Shown piece after piece: positions 1-5,866 of a DNA stretch of 10,427 nucleotides (position 1 is its first letter; each line of letters begins with the position of its first letter). The DNA is from an uncultured Eisenbergiella sp. (GTDB taxonomy: Bacteria; Bacillota; Clostridia; Lachnospirales; Lachnospiraceae), in contig CANQTI010000052.1 in NCBI GenBank assembly GCA_947626725.1, forward strand, positions 1 to 10,427, given 5' to 3'. A program made the translations under genes and the position numbers. The notes below the pieces were generated by a model. That model was not told the DNA's origin. It saw only the letters and a list, made by a program, of their open reading frames with translations, and did no database searches.

Positions 1-1384
1 CCTTCTTGATCGGCACGCCCGCCGCCATCAGGGACAGCGTGGAGGCGCAGACGGAAGCCTGAGAGGTGGAGCCGTTGGACTCAAAGGTCTCGGACACGGT
101 ACGGATCGCGTAAGGGAACTCCTCTTCGGAGGGGAGCACGGGCAGGAGCGCTTTTTCCGCCAGCGCGCCATGGCCGATCTCCCGGCGTCCCGGCCCTCTG
201 GGAGGCTTGGTCTCGCCTACCGAATAGGACGGGAAGTTGTAATGGTGCATATATCTCTTGGAGACTTCATTCTCATCCAGGCCGTCGATGCGCTGCATCT
301 CAGACAGCGGGGCCAGCGTGCAGACGTTGCAGATCTGGGTCTGACCGCGGGTGAACATGCTGGAGCCGTGTACACGGGGGATGATATCGATCTCCGCGGC
401 CAGCGGACGGATCTGCTTGATCGCGCGGCCGTCGGGCCTCTTGTGATCCTTCAGGATCATCTTGCGGACCGTCTTCTTCTGGTACTGATATACCGCCTCG
501 CCCAGGACGGCCAGCCATTCCTCGTTGCCGGCAAAGGCCTCCTCCAGCCTGGCGGTGATGTTCCGGATGTTCTCCTCGCGCACCTGCTTCACATCGGTGA
601 ACACGGCCTCTTCCATCTCCTCGGGAGGCACGATCTCCTTGATCGCGGCAAACAGCTCCTCCGGAACCGCACAGCTCGTATAAGTATGCTTCGGCTTGCC
701 GACCTCGGCCACGATCTTGTTGATGAAAGCGATGATCGTCTGATTGATCTCATGCGCCTGATAAATCGCCTCGATCATCTTCGCCTCAGGCACCTCGTTG
801 GCGCCGGCCTCGATCATGATCACTTTCTCCGCGGTGGAGGCGACGGTCAGCTGCAGATCGCCCTTCTTCCACTGCTCCTGGCTGGGATTGACGACGAACT
901 CACCGTCCACCAGACCCATCTGCGTCATGGCGCAGGGGCCGTCAAACGGAATATCGGAAATGCAGGTCGCGATGGCGGAGCCCAGCATGGCCACCAGCTC
1001 GGGGCGGCAGGCAGGGTCCACGGAAAGGACCAGGTTGTCCAGCGTCACATCGTTGCGGTAATCCTTGGGGAACAGCGGACGCATCGGCCGGTCGATCACG
1101 CGGGCCGTCAGCACGGAATTCTCGCTGGCTTTGCCCTCTCTCTTATTGAATCCGCCCGGGATCTTGCCCACTGCATAAAGCTTCTCTTCAAATTCCACAG
1201 AAAGCGGAAAGAAATCGATCCCCTCTCTGGGTTTCTCACTGGCGGTCGCCGTGGACAGCACCGTGGTATCGCCATAGTGCATGAACGCCGCTCCGTTCGC
1301 CTGGGCGGCAACTCTGCCGATATCGACGCTCAGGGTGCGTCCGCCCAGCTCCATTGTAAAAGTTTTGTACATTTTGCCTCTCAT
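1..1384 (-). CDS. pnp: Polyribonucleotide nucleotidyltransferase (PNPase), N-terminal part
   Basis: PNPase degrades RNA 3' to 5' by phosphorolysis, releasing nucleoside diphosphates, and acts in mRNA turnover. The window holds about 461 codons of a family near 700 residues. The reading starts MRGKMYKTFTMELGGR and contains the first RNase PH domain (about 14-220, with VIDRPMRPLFPKDYRN near 96-111). Next come the helical linker and the start of the second RNase PH domain (MFTRGQTQIC, RYMHHYNFPSYSVGE). It runs off the left edge at AAGVPIKK, so the second-domain metal-binding aspartates, KH and S1 domains lie outside. The ATG at 1384 is chosen because AGGAG (1396-1392) sits 7 nt upstream. In-frame ATGs at 1426 and 1444 would add an Arg-rich tail not expected in the family, and the ATG at 1372 is 19 nt from the AGGAG. 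It follows rpsO, the classic rpsO-pnp order. Confidence 0.97.
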   Translation of the reverse strand, partial: MRGKMYKTFTMELGGRTLSVDIGRVAAQANGAAFMHYGDTTVLSTATASEKPREGIDFFPLSVEFEEKLYAVGKIPGGFNKREGKASENSVLTARVIDRPMRPLFPKDYRNDVTLDNLVLSVDPACRPELVAMLGSAIATCISDIPFDGPCAMTQMGLVDGEFVVNPSQEQWKKGDLQLTVASTAEKVIMIEAGANEVPEAKMIEAIYQAHEINQTIIAFINKIVAEVGKPKHTYTSCAVPEELFAAIKEIVPPEEMEEAVFTDVKQVREENIRNITARLEEAFAGNEEWLAVLGEAVYQYQKKTVRKMILKDHKRPDGRAIKQIRPLAAEIDIIPRVHGSSMFTRGQTQICNVCTLAPLSEMQRIDGLDENEVSKRYMHHYNFPSYSVGETKPPRGPGRREIGHGALAEKALLPVLPSEEEFPYAIRTVSETFESNGSTSQASVCASTLSLMAAGVPIKK

Positions 1385-1467
1385 TCTGCCGCTCCTGCGG
1401 CTTCCAACTCCGGGAGCCCGTGCCATGCGCCGCACAAACTCCATCTCTCCTTTTCCTGAACAGAAGA

Positions 1468-1510
1468 AAGGCGGAAAAGCCGGCATATCCGCCGCCCCCG
1501 ATTCCGCCTT
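1468..1510 (-). promoter_or_regulatory. rpsO-pnp intergenic stem-loop
   Basis: A perfect 9-bp inverted repeat (AAGGCGGAA at 1510-1502 pairing with TTCCGCCTT at 1476-1468) encloses a GC-rich interior that can form a smaller CGGC/GCCG hairpin. A pyrimidine-rich TCTTCTGTTC follows on the transcribed strand, but there is no clean T-run, so this is at best a weak terminator. In E. coli a stem-loop at the same place in the rpsO-pnp transcript is cut by RNase III and mediates PNPase autoregulation. A similar processing or attenuation role here is inference from position. Confidence 0.5.
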
Positions 1511-1522
1511 ATCCGTCAAACC

Positions 1523-1789
1523 TTATTTTCTGATGCCGAGTCTCTCGATCAGGGAACGGTATCTCTCGATGTCGTTCCGCTTCAGATAATCCAGCAGGCC
1601 TCTTCTCTGACCTACCATCTGCAGAAGTCCTCTCCTGGAATGGTGATCCTTGGGATTGTTCTTCAGATGCTCCGTCAGCTCCTGAATCCTGGCTGTCAGT
1701 ACGGCCACCTGAACCTCCGGTGAACCGGTGTCGCCTTCTGTCCGCGCATACTCTTTGATGATCGCTGTTTTCTTTTCTTTGGAAATCAT
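1523..1789 (-). CDS. rpsO: 30S ribosomal protein S15
   Basis: S15 binds 16S rRNA early in assembly of the 30S platform and contacts 23S rRNA through an intersubunit bridge. The 88-residue product is full length and begins MISKEKKTAIIKEYA. It carries the family hallmarks TGSPEVQVAVLTARI (21-35) and KDHHSRRGLLQMVGQRR (47-63), and ends LIERLGIRK. The ATG at 1789 is chosen because AGGAGG (1802-1797) lies 7 nt upstream. A TTG two codons earlier (1795) would be only 1 nt from that site. It has its own promoter and a leader of roughly 85 nt, and is followed by pnp after a 138-nt gap containing a stem-loop. Confidence 0.98.
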   Translation of the reverse strand: MISKEKKTAIIKEYARTEGDTGSPEVQVAVLTARIQELTEHLKNNPKDHHSRRGLLQMVGQRRGLLDYLKRNDIERYRSLIERLGIRK

Positions 1790-1824
1790 ATCCAAACCTC
1801 CTTTATTTTATGACCGCCTGACAC

Positions 1825-1854
1825 CAGGAGAAAGGTCGGAGATTCCTCTCTCTG
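1825..1854 (-). promoter_or_regulatory. Stem-loop in rpsO 5' leader
   Basis: On the transcribed strand CAG-AGAGAGG (1854-1845) can pair with CCTTTCT-CCTG (1835-1825). This gives about 10 base pairs with one G-U pair and one bulged C. The loop is about nine bases. It lies between the predicted transcription start and the rpsO ribosome binding site. S15 represses its own translation by binding leader structures in several bacteria, and those structures differ between lineages. That this one binds S15 is inference; no known S15 motif was matched. Confidence 0.35.
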
Positions 1855-1880
1855 AGCATCGGCTGATTTCATACCCAATA

Positions 1881-1909
1881 ACTATACCATACCGTTTCAG
1901 ATCTGTAAA
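1881..1909 (-). promoter_or_regulatory. Promoter for rpsO-pnp (extended -10, sigma-A type)
   Basis: The -35 hexamer TTTACA (1909-1904) and the -10 hexamer TATAGT (1886-1881) each differ from consensus at one position and are separated by exactly 17 nt. A TG dinucleotide one base before the -10 gives an extended -10. Transcription would start near 1874, leaving a leader of about 85 nt before the rpsO ATG. This makes rpsO-pnp transcribable independently of the upstream genes. Confidence 0.75.
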
Positions 1910-1984
1910 CAAAAATTTTCACTTCACTGATATTTTCGGCGGGACAGAAAGCGTAAAATAATTACATAAAAATCAGAACTGGAT

Positions 1985-2024
1985 TAAAGAATCCCCCGGC
2001 GGTGCAGATGATCACCGTCGGAGG
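1985..2024 (-). terminator. Probable terminator after the membrane-protein gene
   Basis: Six bases after the TGA of the membrane-protein gene, two 12-nt arms (2024-2013 and 2004-1993) form a stem with one G-U pair and one A-C mismatch around an 8-nt loop. Its distal half is GC-rich (CGGTG with CACCG). The following ATTCTTTAATC is only moderately U-rich, so termination may be partial. It would insulate the AT-richer insert from the rpsO promoter just downstream. Confidence 0.5.
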
Positions 2025-2030
2025 ACATTT

Positions 2031-2762
2031 TCATTCTCCATGAATCTTTGCCATGATTTTTGCAAGCACCCATAGGATCACAGCGGGAGCAGCCGCAGCA
2101 CAGAACGCCTGAAACAGGCAGTTCCAAATACTGTTACCAAACAGCCGCTTCAGCGGCAGCCCTATGAACAATGTGGCGATAATCAAGAACGGTACAACCG
2201 CGCTGCTTCCGCTAATGATTTCCCAAATGACAAAGAGGGCAAAAGCAATGATTGTAAGTACTGAGCCAAGCAGCAGAAGCAGGTAGCCCATACTAAACCC
2301 TTTACTCAGTCCCCAAAATGCAGTCTTCACATACCTGGGAACAGCAAAAATAAATGCCGGGATATTTTCCATAACCTCAAATGCATATATCGCTATCAGC
2401 AAGAGACCGACTGCATACACACAGAATTTCAGGGTGCTAAAGCCTGACCGGGGTCTGGCTGACGCCATGCCTGCTGTTTCCCACATCATACGGGCCTGCT
2501 GTTTCTTTGCCCGCCGTCTTGCCATGGTCTTATAAAAACTGTTGGCCGACATATTATTTGCTGCCTTCTGAGCACCTGCAAGGAACTCTCTGTGAGCATC
2601 TGCCCACCCTGGCTGCTGTCCCTGCGGTTCCGGATCCGGAATGAAATTCCCGCTGGAATTTACATATCCTGTCTTACCATACATTGTTGCACGGCGGTTC
2701 CCGTTAAGACCGCTGCTGCCCGTATAACGGGTATTTTGGTTTGCTTTCCAATATTCGCCCAT
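2031..2762 (-). CDS. Unrecognised multi-pass membrane protein with Gly/Asn/Gln-rich N-terminus
   Basis: I do not recognise this 243-residue protein. Residues 1-60 are rich in Gly, Asn, Ser, Gln and Tyr, with no signal peptide, and include NRRATMYGKTGYVNSSGNF and a PDPEPQGQQPGW stretch. Residues 60-105 are amphipathic and strongly basic (KTMARRRAKKQQARMMW). Hydrophobic segments then follow at about 111-130, 158-183, 187-206 and 215-236, with a weaker one at 133-149. The basic stretch before the first segment suggests a cytoplasmic N-terminus by the positive-inside rule. The ATG at 2762 is preceded by overlapping AGGAGG sites (2776-2768) at 5-8 nt, an excellent ribosome binding site, which supports a real gene. 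It is flanked by a transposase remnant upstream and a probable terminator and rpsO downstream, in AT-richer DNA. Horizontal acquisition is an inference. No catalytic motif is visible. Confidence 0.75.
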   Translation of the reverse strand: MGEYWKANQNTRYTGSSGLNGNRRATMYGKTGYVNSSGNFIPDPEPQGQQPGWADAHREFLAGAQKAANNMSANSFYKTMARRRAKKQQARMMWETAGMASARPRSGFSTLKFCVYAVGLLLIAIYAFEVMENIPAFIFAVPRYVKTAFWGLSKGFSMGYLLLLLGSVLTIIAFALFVIWEIISGSSAVVPFLIIATLFIGLPLKRLFGNSIWNCLFQAFCAAAAPAVILWVLAKIMAKIHGE

Positions 2763-3035
2763 CTCATCCTCCTCCTTTTGTAAAAAAACTTTCGGAATCT
2801 CTAAGCCTTATTTCGTGCGGCTTCTGAGATGCCTTTTTATAAATTCCCCCACTTTATTCAAAAATGCTGATTAGTTTACCGCATGGGCATATATCCTAAG
2901 GAAACACAGTGTAAATATCTGCTGGTTTTCTTAAAAGCTTTACAAAGTGGGATAATGATGAGAATCAGGTTAATTAATCTTCCTGTCAGGGCGCACTTAT
3001 GCCATACCCCTGACAAAATCCTGGGTTCGTCCGGC
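2763..3035. other. Gene-free, AT-rich stretch between membrane-protein gene and transposase remnant
   Basis: I see no credible gene here on either strand. The small plus-strand frame starting at 2883 has no ribosome binding site and no recognisable product. On the minus strand a TATAAA (2841-2836) could serve as a -10 for the membrane-protein gene. The only upstream TTGAAT is 14 nt away, too close for a standard promoter, so no promoter is called. The right end of the ancestral insertion sequence should fall in this stretch, but I could not identify its terminal repeat with confidence. Confidence 0.5.
2984..3015. repeat. 8-bp perfect inverted repeat downstream of transposase remnant
   Basis: TGTCAGGG (2984-2991) and CCCTGACA (3008-3015) form a perfect 8-bp inverted repeat around 16 nt. 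It lies about 20 nt past the transposase stop codon. It may be a hairpin terminator-like element of the insertion sequence or part of its right end; the sequence alone does not decide. No matching copy was seen at the truncated left side. Confidence 0.4.
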
Positions 3036-3380
3036 TCAGCTGCACATCACAAGATTGGCGATGGCAAATAATACGTTGAATCGGTTCATGTTCTTTGCAT
3101 TTCCACGATAAGCTGCTTTCGCATAGCCCATCTGTTTTTTGACTATGAGGAATGCATGCTCTATTTTACAGCGGACAGATGACTTGTCATGTTCCATCTT
3201 CTTGTCCCAGTTGAGGCCCTTGAAATGTTCTGCCATCTTTAGGCTGGAAGGACGTTGGTTGATTCGGAATTCAATTTTTGAAAGCACTTCGTCTTCCTTT
3301 ATCTCGGGTCGTTCAGGTGCGCCAGGATATCCGGAATCACCATACATGACATGGTCATCTTCCCGCAGCAGTTGCCCCGA
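3036..3380 (-). pseudogene. IS5-family transposase, C-terminal remnant
   Basis: This frame preserves the C-terminal third of a DDE transposase of the IS5 family. Recognisable homology begins around LLREDDHVMYGDSGY, where the GD of GDSGY holds the second catalytic Asp. It continues through RINQRP to a KSSVRCKIEHAFLIVKKQMGY block that fits the family R-(3)-E-(6)-K signature with the catalytic Glu. It ends NRFNVLFAIANLVMCS. About 115 of an expected 300 or more residues remain. The N-terminal DNA-binding region and the first catalytic Asp are missing, so it cannot encode an active enzyme. The 5' edge is approximate because the frame stays open upstream. Homology stops about 20 nt from the stop codon of the NlpC/P60 gene, marking a deletion or recombination junction. 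An internal ATG at 3347 has no clear ribosome binding site. Confidence 0.85.
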
Positions 3381-3403
3381 TGGTTTTCCAAAGCGATAAA
3401 CGC

Positions 3404-4438
3404 TCAGCTCAGGACACGTCTCACGCAGGCGGGCGTCCGGTAGCCGACATTGGAGATCTTGATACCGGTACGGGGACTGCTGGCATGGATTACCTGTCCG
3501 TTGCCGATATAAATCGCCACATGGTTGATCGCCCCGTTCTTCGCGTAAAAGACAAGATCGCCGGGCAGCGCTTCCGAAAGGGAAATACCCTTTCCCATCT
3601 GCGCCTGGCTGCCGGAATGATGCGGCAGACTGACGCCGTAATGCGCAAACACGCTCAGCACAAATCCGGAACAGTCCGCGCCGCCCGTCAGGCTTGTCCC
3701 GCCCCAGACATAGGGATTGCCCAAAAACTGCTTCGCATAGTTCACCAGATCCACACGCACATCAGAAATGCCCTGCCCGTACTGCAGCTCCACCAGCGTG
3801 ACGGCCTTTTCCAGCTTCTTGGAAACCTCCACATAGTCCGCGGATACATAAGCTTCCTCGTCGTCCAGCATGACCTTGACCCAGCCGTCCAGCGTCTCCA
3901 CCACTTCCAGCTCCTCGCCCTCCGCCACCTGCGTGATGACCGGGGCCTCCAGGCTCGGCTCTTCCCGCACACGAAGCCCTCCGGCGGTGCTCACCGCCAT
4001 ATCTGCGGCCTCATTGTCCGCCAGTTCCCTCGCTTCGGCGCCTGTCAGCAGATAGTCCCCGCGGACATAGCCCTCCACATTTCCGGATTTGATGCGGTAC
4101 CAGCCGTTCTCCTCTCCCAGCACCTCGGCGCCCGCATGGCGGGGCATCTTTCCCACAATGCCGTACTCTTCGCCGGGGCCCTTGCGGACGTTCAGATAAT
4201 CGTTCACATTGGCGATGCCGAGATTCTCAAAGCCGTATATTTTCTTCCGCTCCTCCCGGGCATTCTCCGCCGCGGCGAGATATTCCTCGCTCTCCAGCGT
4301 CTCGTCCAGAAGCGCGCCTACCCCCGCGGACTGGACTGTATCGTGAATCGTCCCTTCCAAAGAAGCCGCATGAACCGTCATCCCGGCGCACAGCGCGCAC
4401 ACGGCGGCAAAGACGGAGATCGTTATCATTCTGTGCAT
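3404..4438 (-). CDS. Secreted SH3b-SH3b-NlpC/P60 peptidoglycan hydrolase
   Basis: A 344-residue exported cell-wall hydrolase. A signal peptide covers residues 1 to about 24 (MHRMITISVFAAVCALCAG, then TVHAAS). A charged linker follows, then two bacterial SH3 domains at about 75-132 (YLNVRKGPGEEYGIVGKM) and 147-204 (GLRVREEPSLEAPVITQV), which usually bind wall polymers. The NlpC/P60 domain fills about 225-344. Its catalytic Cys256 lies in GGADCSGF, His306 in NHVAIYIG and the third polar residue His318 in VIHASS. The family usually cleaves D-gamma-glutamyl-diamino-acid bonds in stem peptides; the exact bond here is not known. The ATG at 4438 has AGGGTGA 6 nt upstream. The gene is driven by a consensus promoter overlapped by a WalR-like repeat. 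Its stop lies beside the transposase remnant, yet the catalytic domain appears complete. Confidence 0.93.
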   Translation of the reverse strand: MHRMITISVFAAVCALCAGMTVHAASLEGTIHDTVQSAGVGALLDETLESEEYLAAAENAREERKKIYGFENLGIANVNDYLNVRKGPGEEYGIVGKMPRHAGAEVLGEENGWYRIKSGNVEGYVRGDYLLTGAEARELADNEAADMAVSTAGGLRVREEPSLEAPVITQVAEGEELEVVETLDGWVKVMLDDEEAYVSADYVEVSKKLEKAVTLVELQYGQGISDVRVDLVNYAKQFLGNPYVWGGTSLTGGADCSGFVLSVFAHYGVSLPHHSGSQAQMGKGISLSEALPGDLVFYAKNGAINHVAIYIGNGQVIHASSPRTGIKISNVGYRTPACVRRVLS

Positions 4439-4476
4439 TTCAAATCACCCTGGTATGTAATATTTCGGACCAATTC

Positions 4477-4493
4477 GTAACATTTTCGTAACA
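4477..4493 (-). promoter_or_regulatory. WalR (YycF)-like binding site at hydrolase promoter
   Basis: On the transcribed strand TGTTAC (4493-4488), five bases, and TGTTAC (4482-4477) match the published WalR box TGTWAH-N5-TGTWAH at every fixed position. Each half-site is extended by GAA, giving a 9-bp direct repeat. The site begins 5 nt after the -10 hexamer and covers the predicted transcription start, a position that would block rather than assist RNA polymerase. WalRK controls NlpC/P60-type hydrolases in Bacillus and relatives, so the pairing of site and gene makes biological sense. Actual WalR binding is inference. Confidence 0.6.
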
Positions 4494-4498
4494 ATTAC

Positions 4499-4527
4499 AT
4501 TATAAAAAGCCGCAGGGGGATTGTCAA
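4499..4527 (-). promoter_or_regulatory. Consensus sigma-A promoter for the NlpC/P60 gene
   Basis: TTGACA (4527-4522) and TATAAT (4504-4499) are both perfect consensus hexamers with a 17-nt spacer. Transcription should begin around 4489-4492, giving a leader of about 50 nt. The hydrolase is therefore its own transcription unit, separate from the aldo/keto reductase ending at 4575. Such a strong core promoter is usually held in check by a regulator, which fits the direct repeat just downstream. Confidence 0.85.
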
Positions 4528-4574
4528 TGTTAAATTCAGGAAAATTCCGCCGCGATTCCCGCCGCCCTCTCCCG

Positions 4575-5705
4575 TCAGCCGTTCAGTCTGGCGGCGAAGT
4601 CCGCCATGGCCTCGGAAATTTTGATCTGCTGAGGGCAGACTCTCTCACAGCTCCTGCAGCCGATGCAGGCGGAAGGGTGCTTATCCTCCGGCACCGCCAT
4701 CAGCGCCATGGGCGCGATGAAACCGCCGCCGGTGAAGCTGTGCTCATTGTACAGCTCCAGGAGTCTGGGAATGTCCAGCCCTCTGGGACAGTGGCTGACG
4801 CAGTAATGGCAGGCGGTACAGGGAAGCCGTCCGGCCAGCAGTCCGTCCGCCATGGCGAGAAGCGTCCGCATCTCCTCTTCGCTCAGCGGCGCGTCCGTCT
4901 CAAAGGTATGAATGTTCTGACGCACCTGCTCCAGGCTGGACATGCCGGACAGGATCACCGTGACGCCGGGCAGCGTCTGCAGGAACCGGAACGCCCAGGC
5001 CGGGACGGTTTCATCGGGCCGCAGGGCCTGAAGCTTCTCCGCATCCGCCTTCGGAAGGTCGGCCAGCTTTCCGCCCCGCAGGGGCTCCATCACCCACACC
5101 GGAATGTTCCACCGTTCCAGAAGCTCCGCCTTGCCTTTGGCGTCCTGGAACGTCCAGTCCAGATAGTTCAGCTGGATCTGACAGAATTCCATATCCGCGC
5201 CCCAGGCATCCAGGAACCGCTCCATCACAGGAAGATCACCGTGGCAGGAAAAGCCGAGATGACGGATGCGGCCCGCTTTTTTCTGCTCCAGCAGATAGGG
5301 AACGATACCAAACGAAGGATCCAGATAGGCGTCTATGTTCATCTCGCATACGTTGTGGCAAAGATAGAAGTCAAAATACGATACACCGCATTTCTCCAGC
5401 TGCTTTTCGAAGATTTCTCTGACCCTGGGCATGTTGGACAGGTCGTAGCCGGGGAACTTGTCGGCCAGATAAAAACTGTCCCTGGGATACCTGCCCAGCG
5501 CCTTCCCCAGAACGAGCTCGGAATTGCCGTCATGATAGCCCCAGGCGGTGTCATAATAATTGACGCCGTTTTCCATGGCATAGGCCACCATCTCCTCCGC
5601 GGCCGGAACGTCGATCCTGCCGTCGTCGCCGTCGATCACCGGCAGACGCATGGCGCCCATGCCGAGAGCCGATAACTTCATGTCCTGAAACGCTTTGTAA
5701 ACCAT
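4575..5705 (-). CDS. Aldo/keto reductase with C-terminal 2x[4Fe-4S] ferredoxin-like domain
   Basis: A 376-residue predicted oxidoreductase of the iron-sulfur aldo/keto reductase type common in anaerobes; the substrate is unknown. The TIM-barrel domain (about 1-285) keeps the catalytic tetrad Asp52, Tyr57 (YDTAWGYHDG), Lys83 (LADKFPGYD) and His117 (YLCHNV). The C-terminal domain has two cysteine sets: C296, C299, C302, C306 (CTACHYCVSHCP) and C347, C350, C353, C357 (CIGCRSCERVCP). These suit two [4Fe-4S] clusters that could pass electrons to or from the barrel. It has no signal peptide and should be cytoplasmic. The ATG at 5705 has GGAGG 6 nt upstream. No convincing promoter was found in the gap after ribF, so read-through from ribF is possible. 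The neighbours give no clue to its substrate. Confidence 0.93.
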   Translation of the reverse strand: MVYKAFQDMKLSALGMGAMRLPVIDGDDGRIDVPAAEEMVAYAMENGVNYYDTAWGYHDGNSELVLGKALGRYPRDSFYLADKFPGYDLSNMPRVREIFEKQLEKCGVSYFDFYLCHNVCEMNIDAYLDPSFGIVPYLLEQKKAGRIRHLGFSCHGDLPVMERFLDAWGADMEFCQIQLNYLDWTFQDAKGKAELLERWNIPVWVMEPLRGGKLADLPKADAEKLQALRPDETVPAWAFRFLQTLPGVTVILSGMSSLEQVRQNIHTFETDAPLSEEEMRTLLAMADGLLAGRLPCTACHYCVSHCPRGLDIPRLLELYNEHSFTGGGFIAPMALMAVPEDKHPSACIGCRSCERVCPQQIKISEAMADFAARLNG

Positions 5706-5750
5706 GATCTTCCTCCGTTATTTTTGAATCTGTGTTTTTTTGACTCCTTT

Positions 5751-5780
5751 AAAAACTCCCCGGATAACCGGTCATTTTTT
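5751..5780. terminator. Weak, possibly bidirectional terminator-like hairpin after ribF
   Basis: CCGG (5760-5763) and CCGG (5768-5771) form a 4-bp stem with a four-base loop. A run of five A lies on one side (5751-5755) and six T on the other (5775-5780), so each strand ends in a T-run and the A and T runs can extend the stem past an internal mismatch. The short GC stem makes it weak. If functional, it would reduce read-through from ribF into the aldo/keto reductase gene. Confidence 0.3.
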
Positions 5781-5830
5781 CAGCCTTTCTTCGGCCTCTC
5801 TACAGCCCTTCTTCAATTTTTTCGGCCTCT
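5781..5830. repeat. Imperfect repeats in a pyrimidine-rich tract
   Basis: The ribF to reductase gap is strongly strand-asymmetric: pyrimidine-rich on plus, purine-rich on minus. CAGCCYTTCTTC occurs at 5781-5792 and 5803-5814, and TTCGGCCTCT occurs at 5790-5799 and 5821-5830. The two motifs interleave, which suggests a local slippage duplication. No gene or recognised regulatory element was found in this stretch. Confidence 0.5.
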
Positions 5831-5866
5831 TCGTCTCTTCTGCGCCCTCTCGGCCCGCCTGTCCGC

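Noticed and set aside
170..1459. Long plus-strand open frame of 429 codons
   Set aside because: It is the antisense shadow of pnp, whose protein is unmistakable on the minus strand; the plus-strand translation is Leu/Arg/His-rich with no recognisable domain.
2830..2870. Possible promoter for the membrane-protein gene (TATAAA with TTGAAT upstream)
   Set aside because: The spacer is only 14 nt and the alternative -35 hexamers match consensus poorly, so no promoter was called.
2883..3071. Small plus-strand open frame of 62 codons
   Set aside because: No ribosome binding site or recognisable product, and it runs antisense into the end of the transposase remnant.
3380..4480. Plus-strand open frame opposite the NlpC/P60 gene
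   Set aside because: Shadow of a well-supported hydrolase gene; His/Arg-rich translation without domains or ribosome binding site.
4521..5675. Plus-strand open frame opposite the aldo/keto reductase
   Set aside because: Shadow frame created by GC-rich codon usage of the minus-strand gene.
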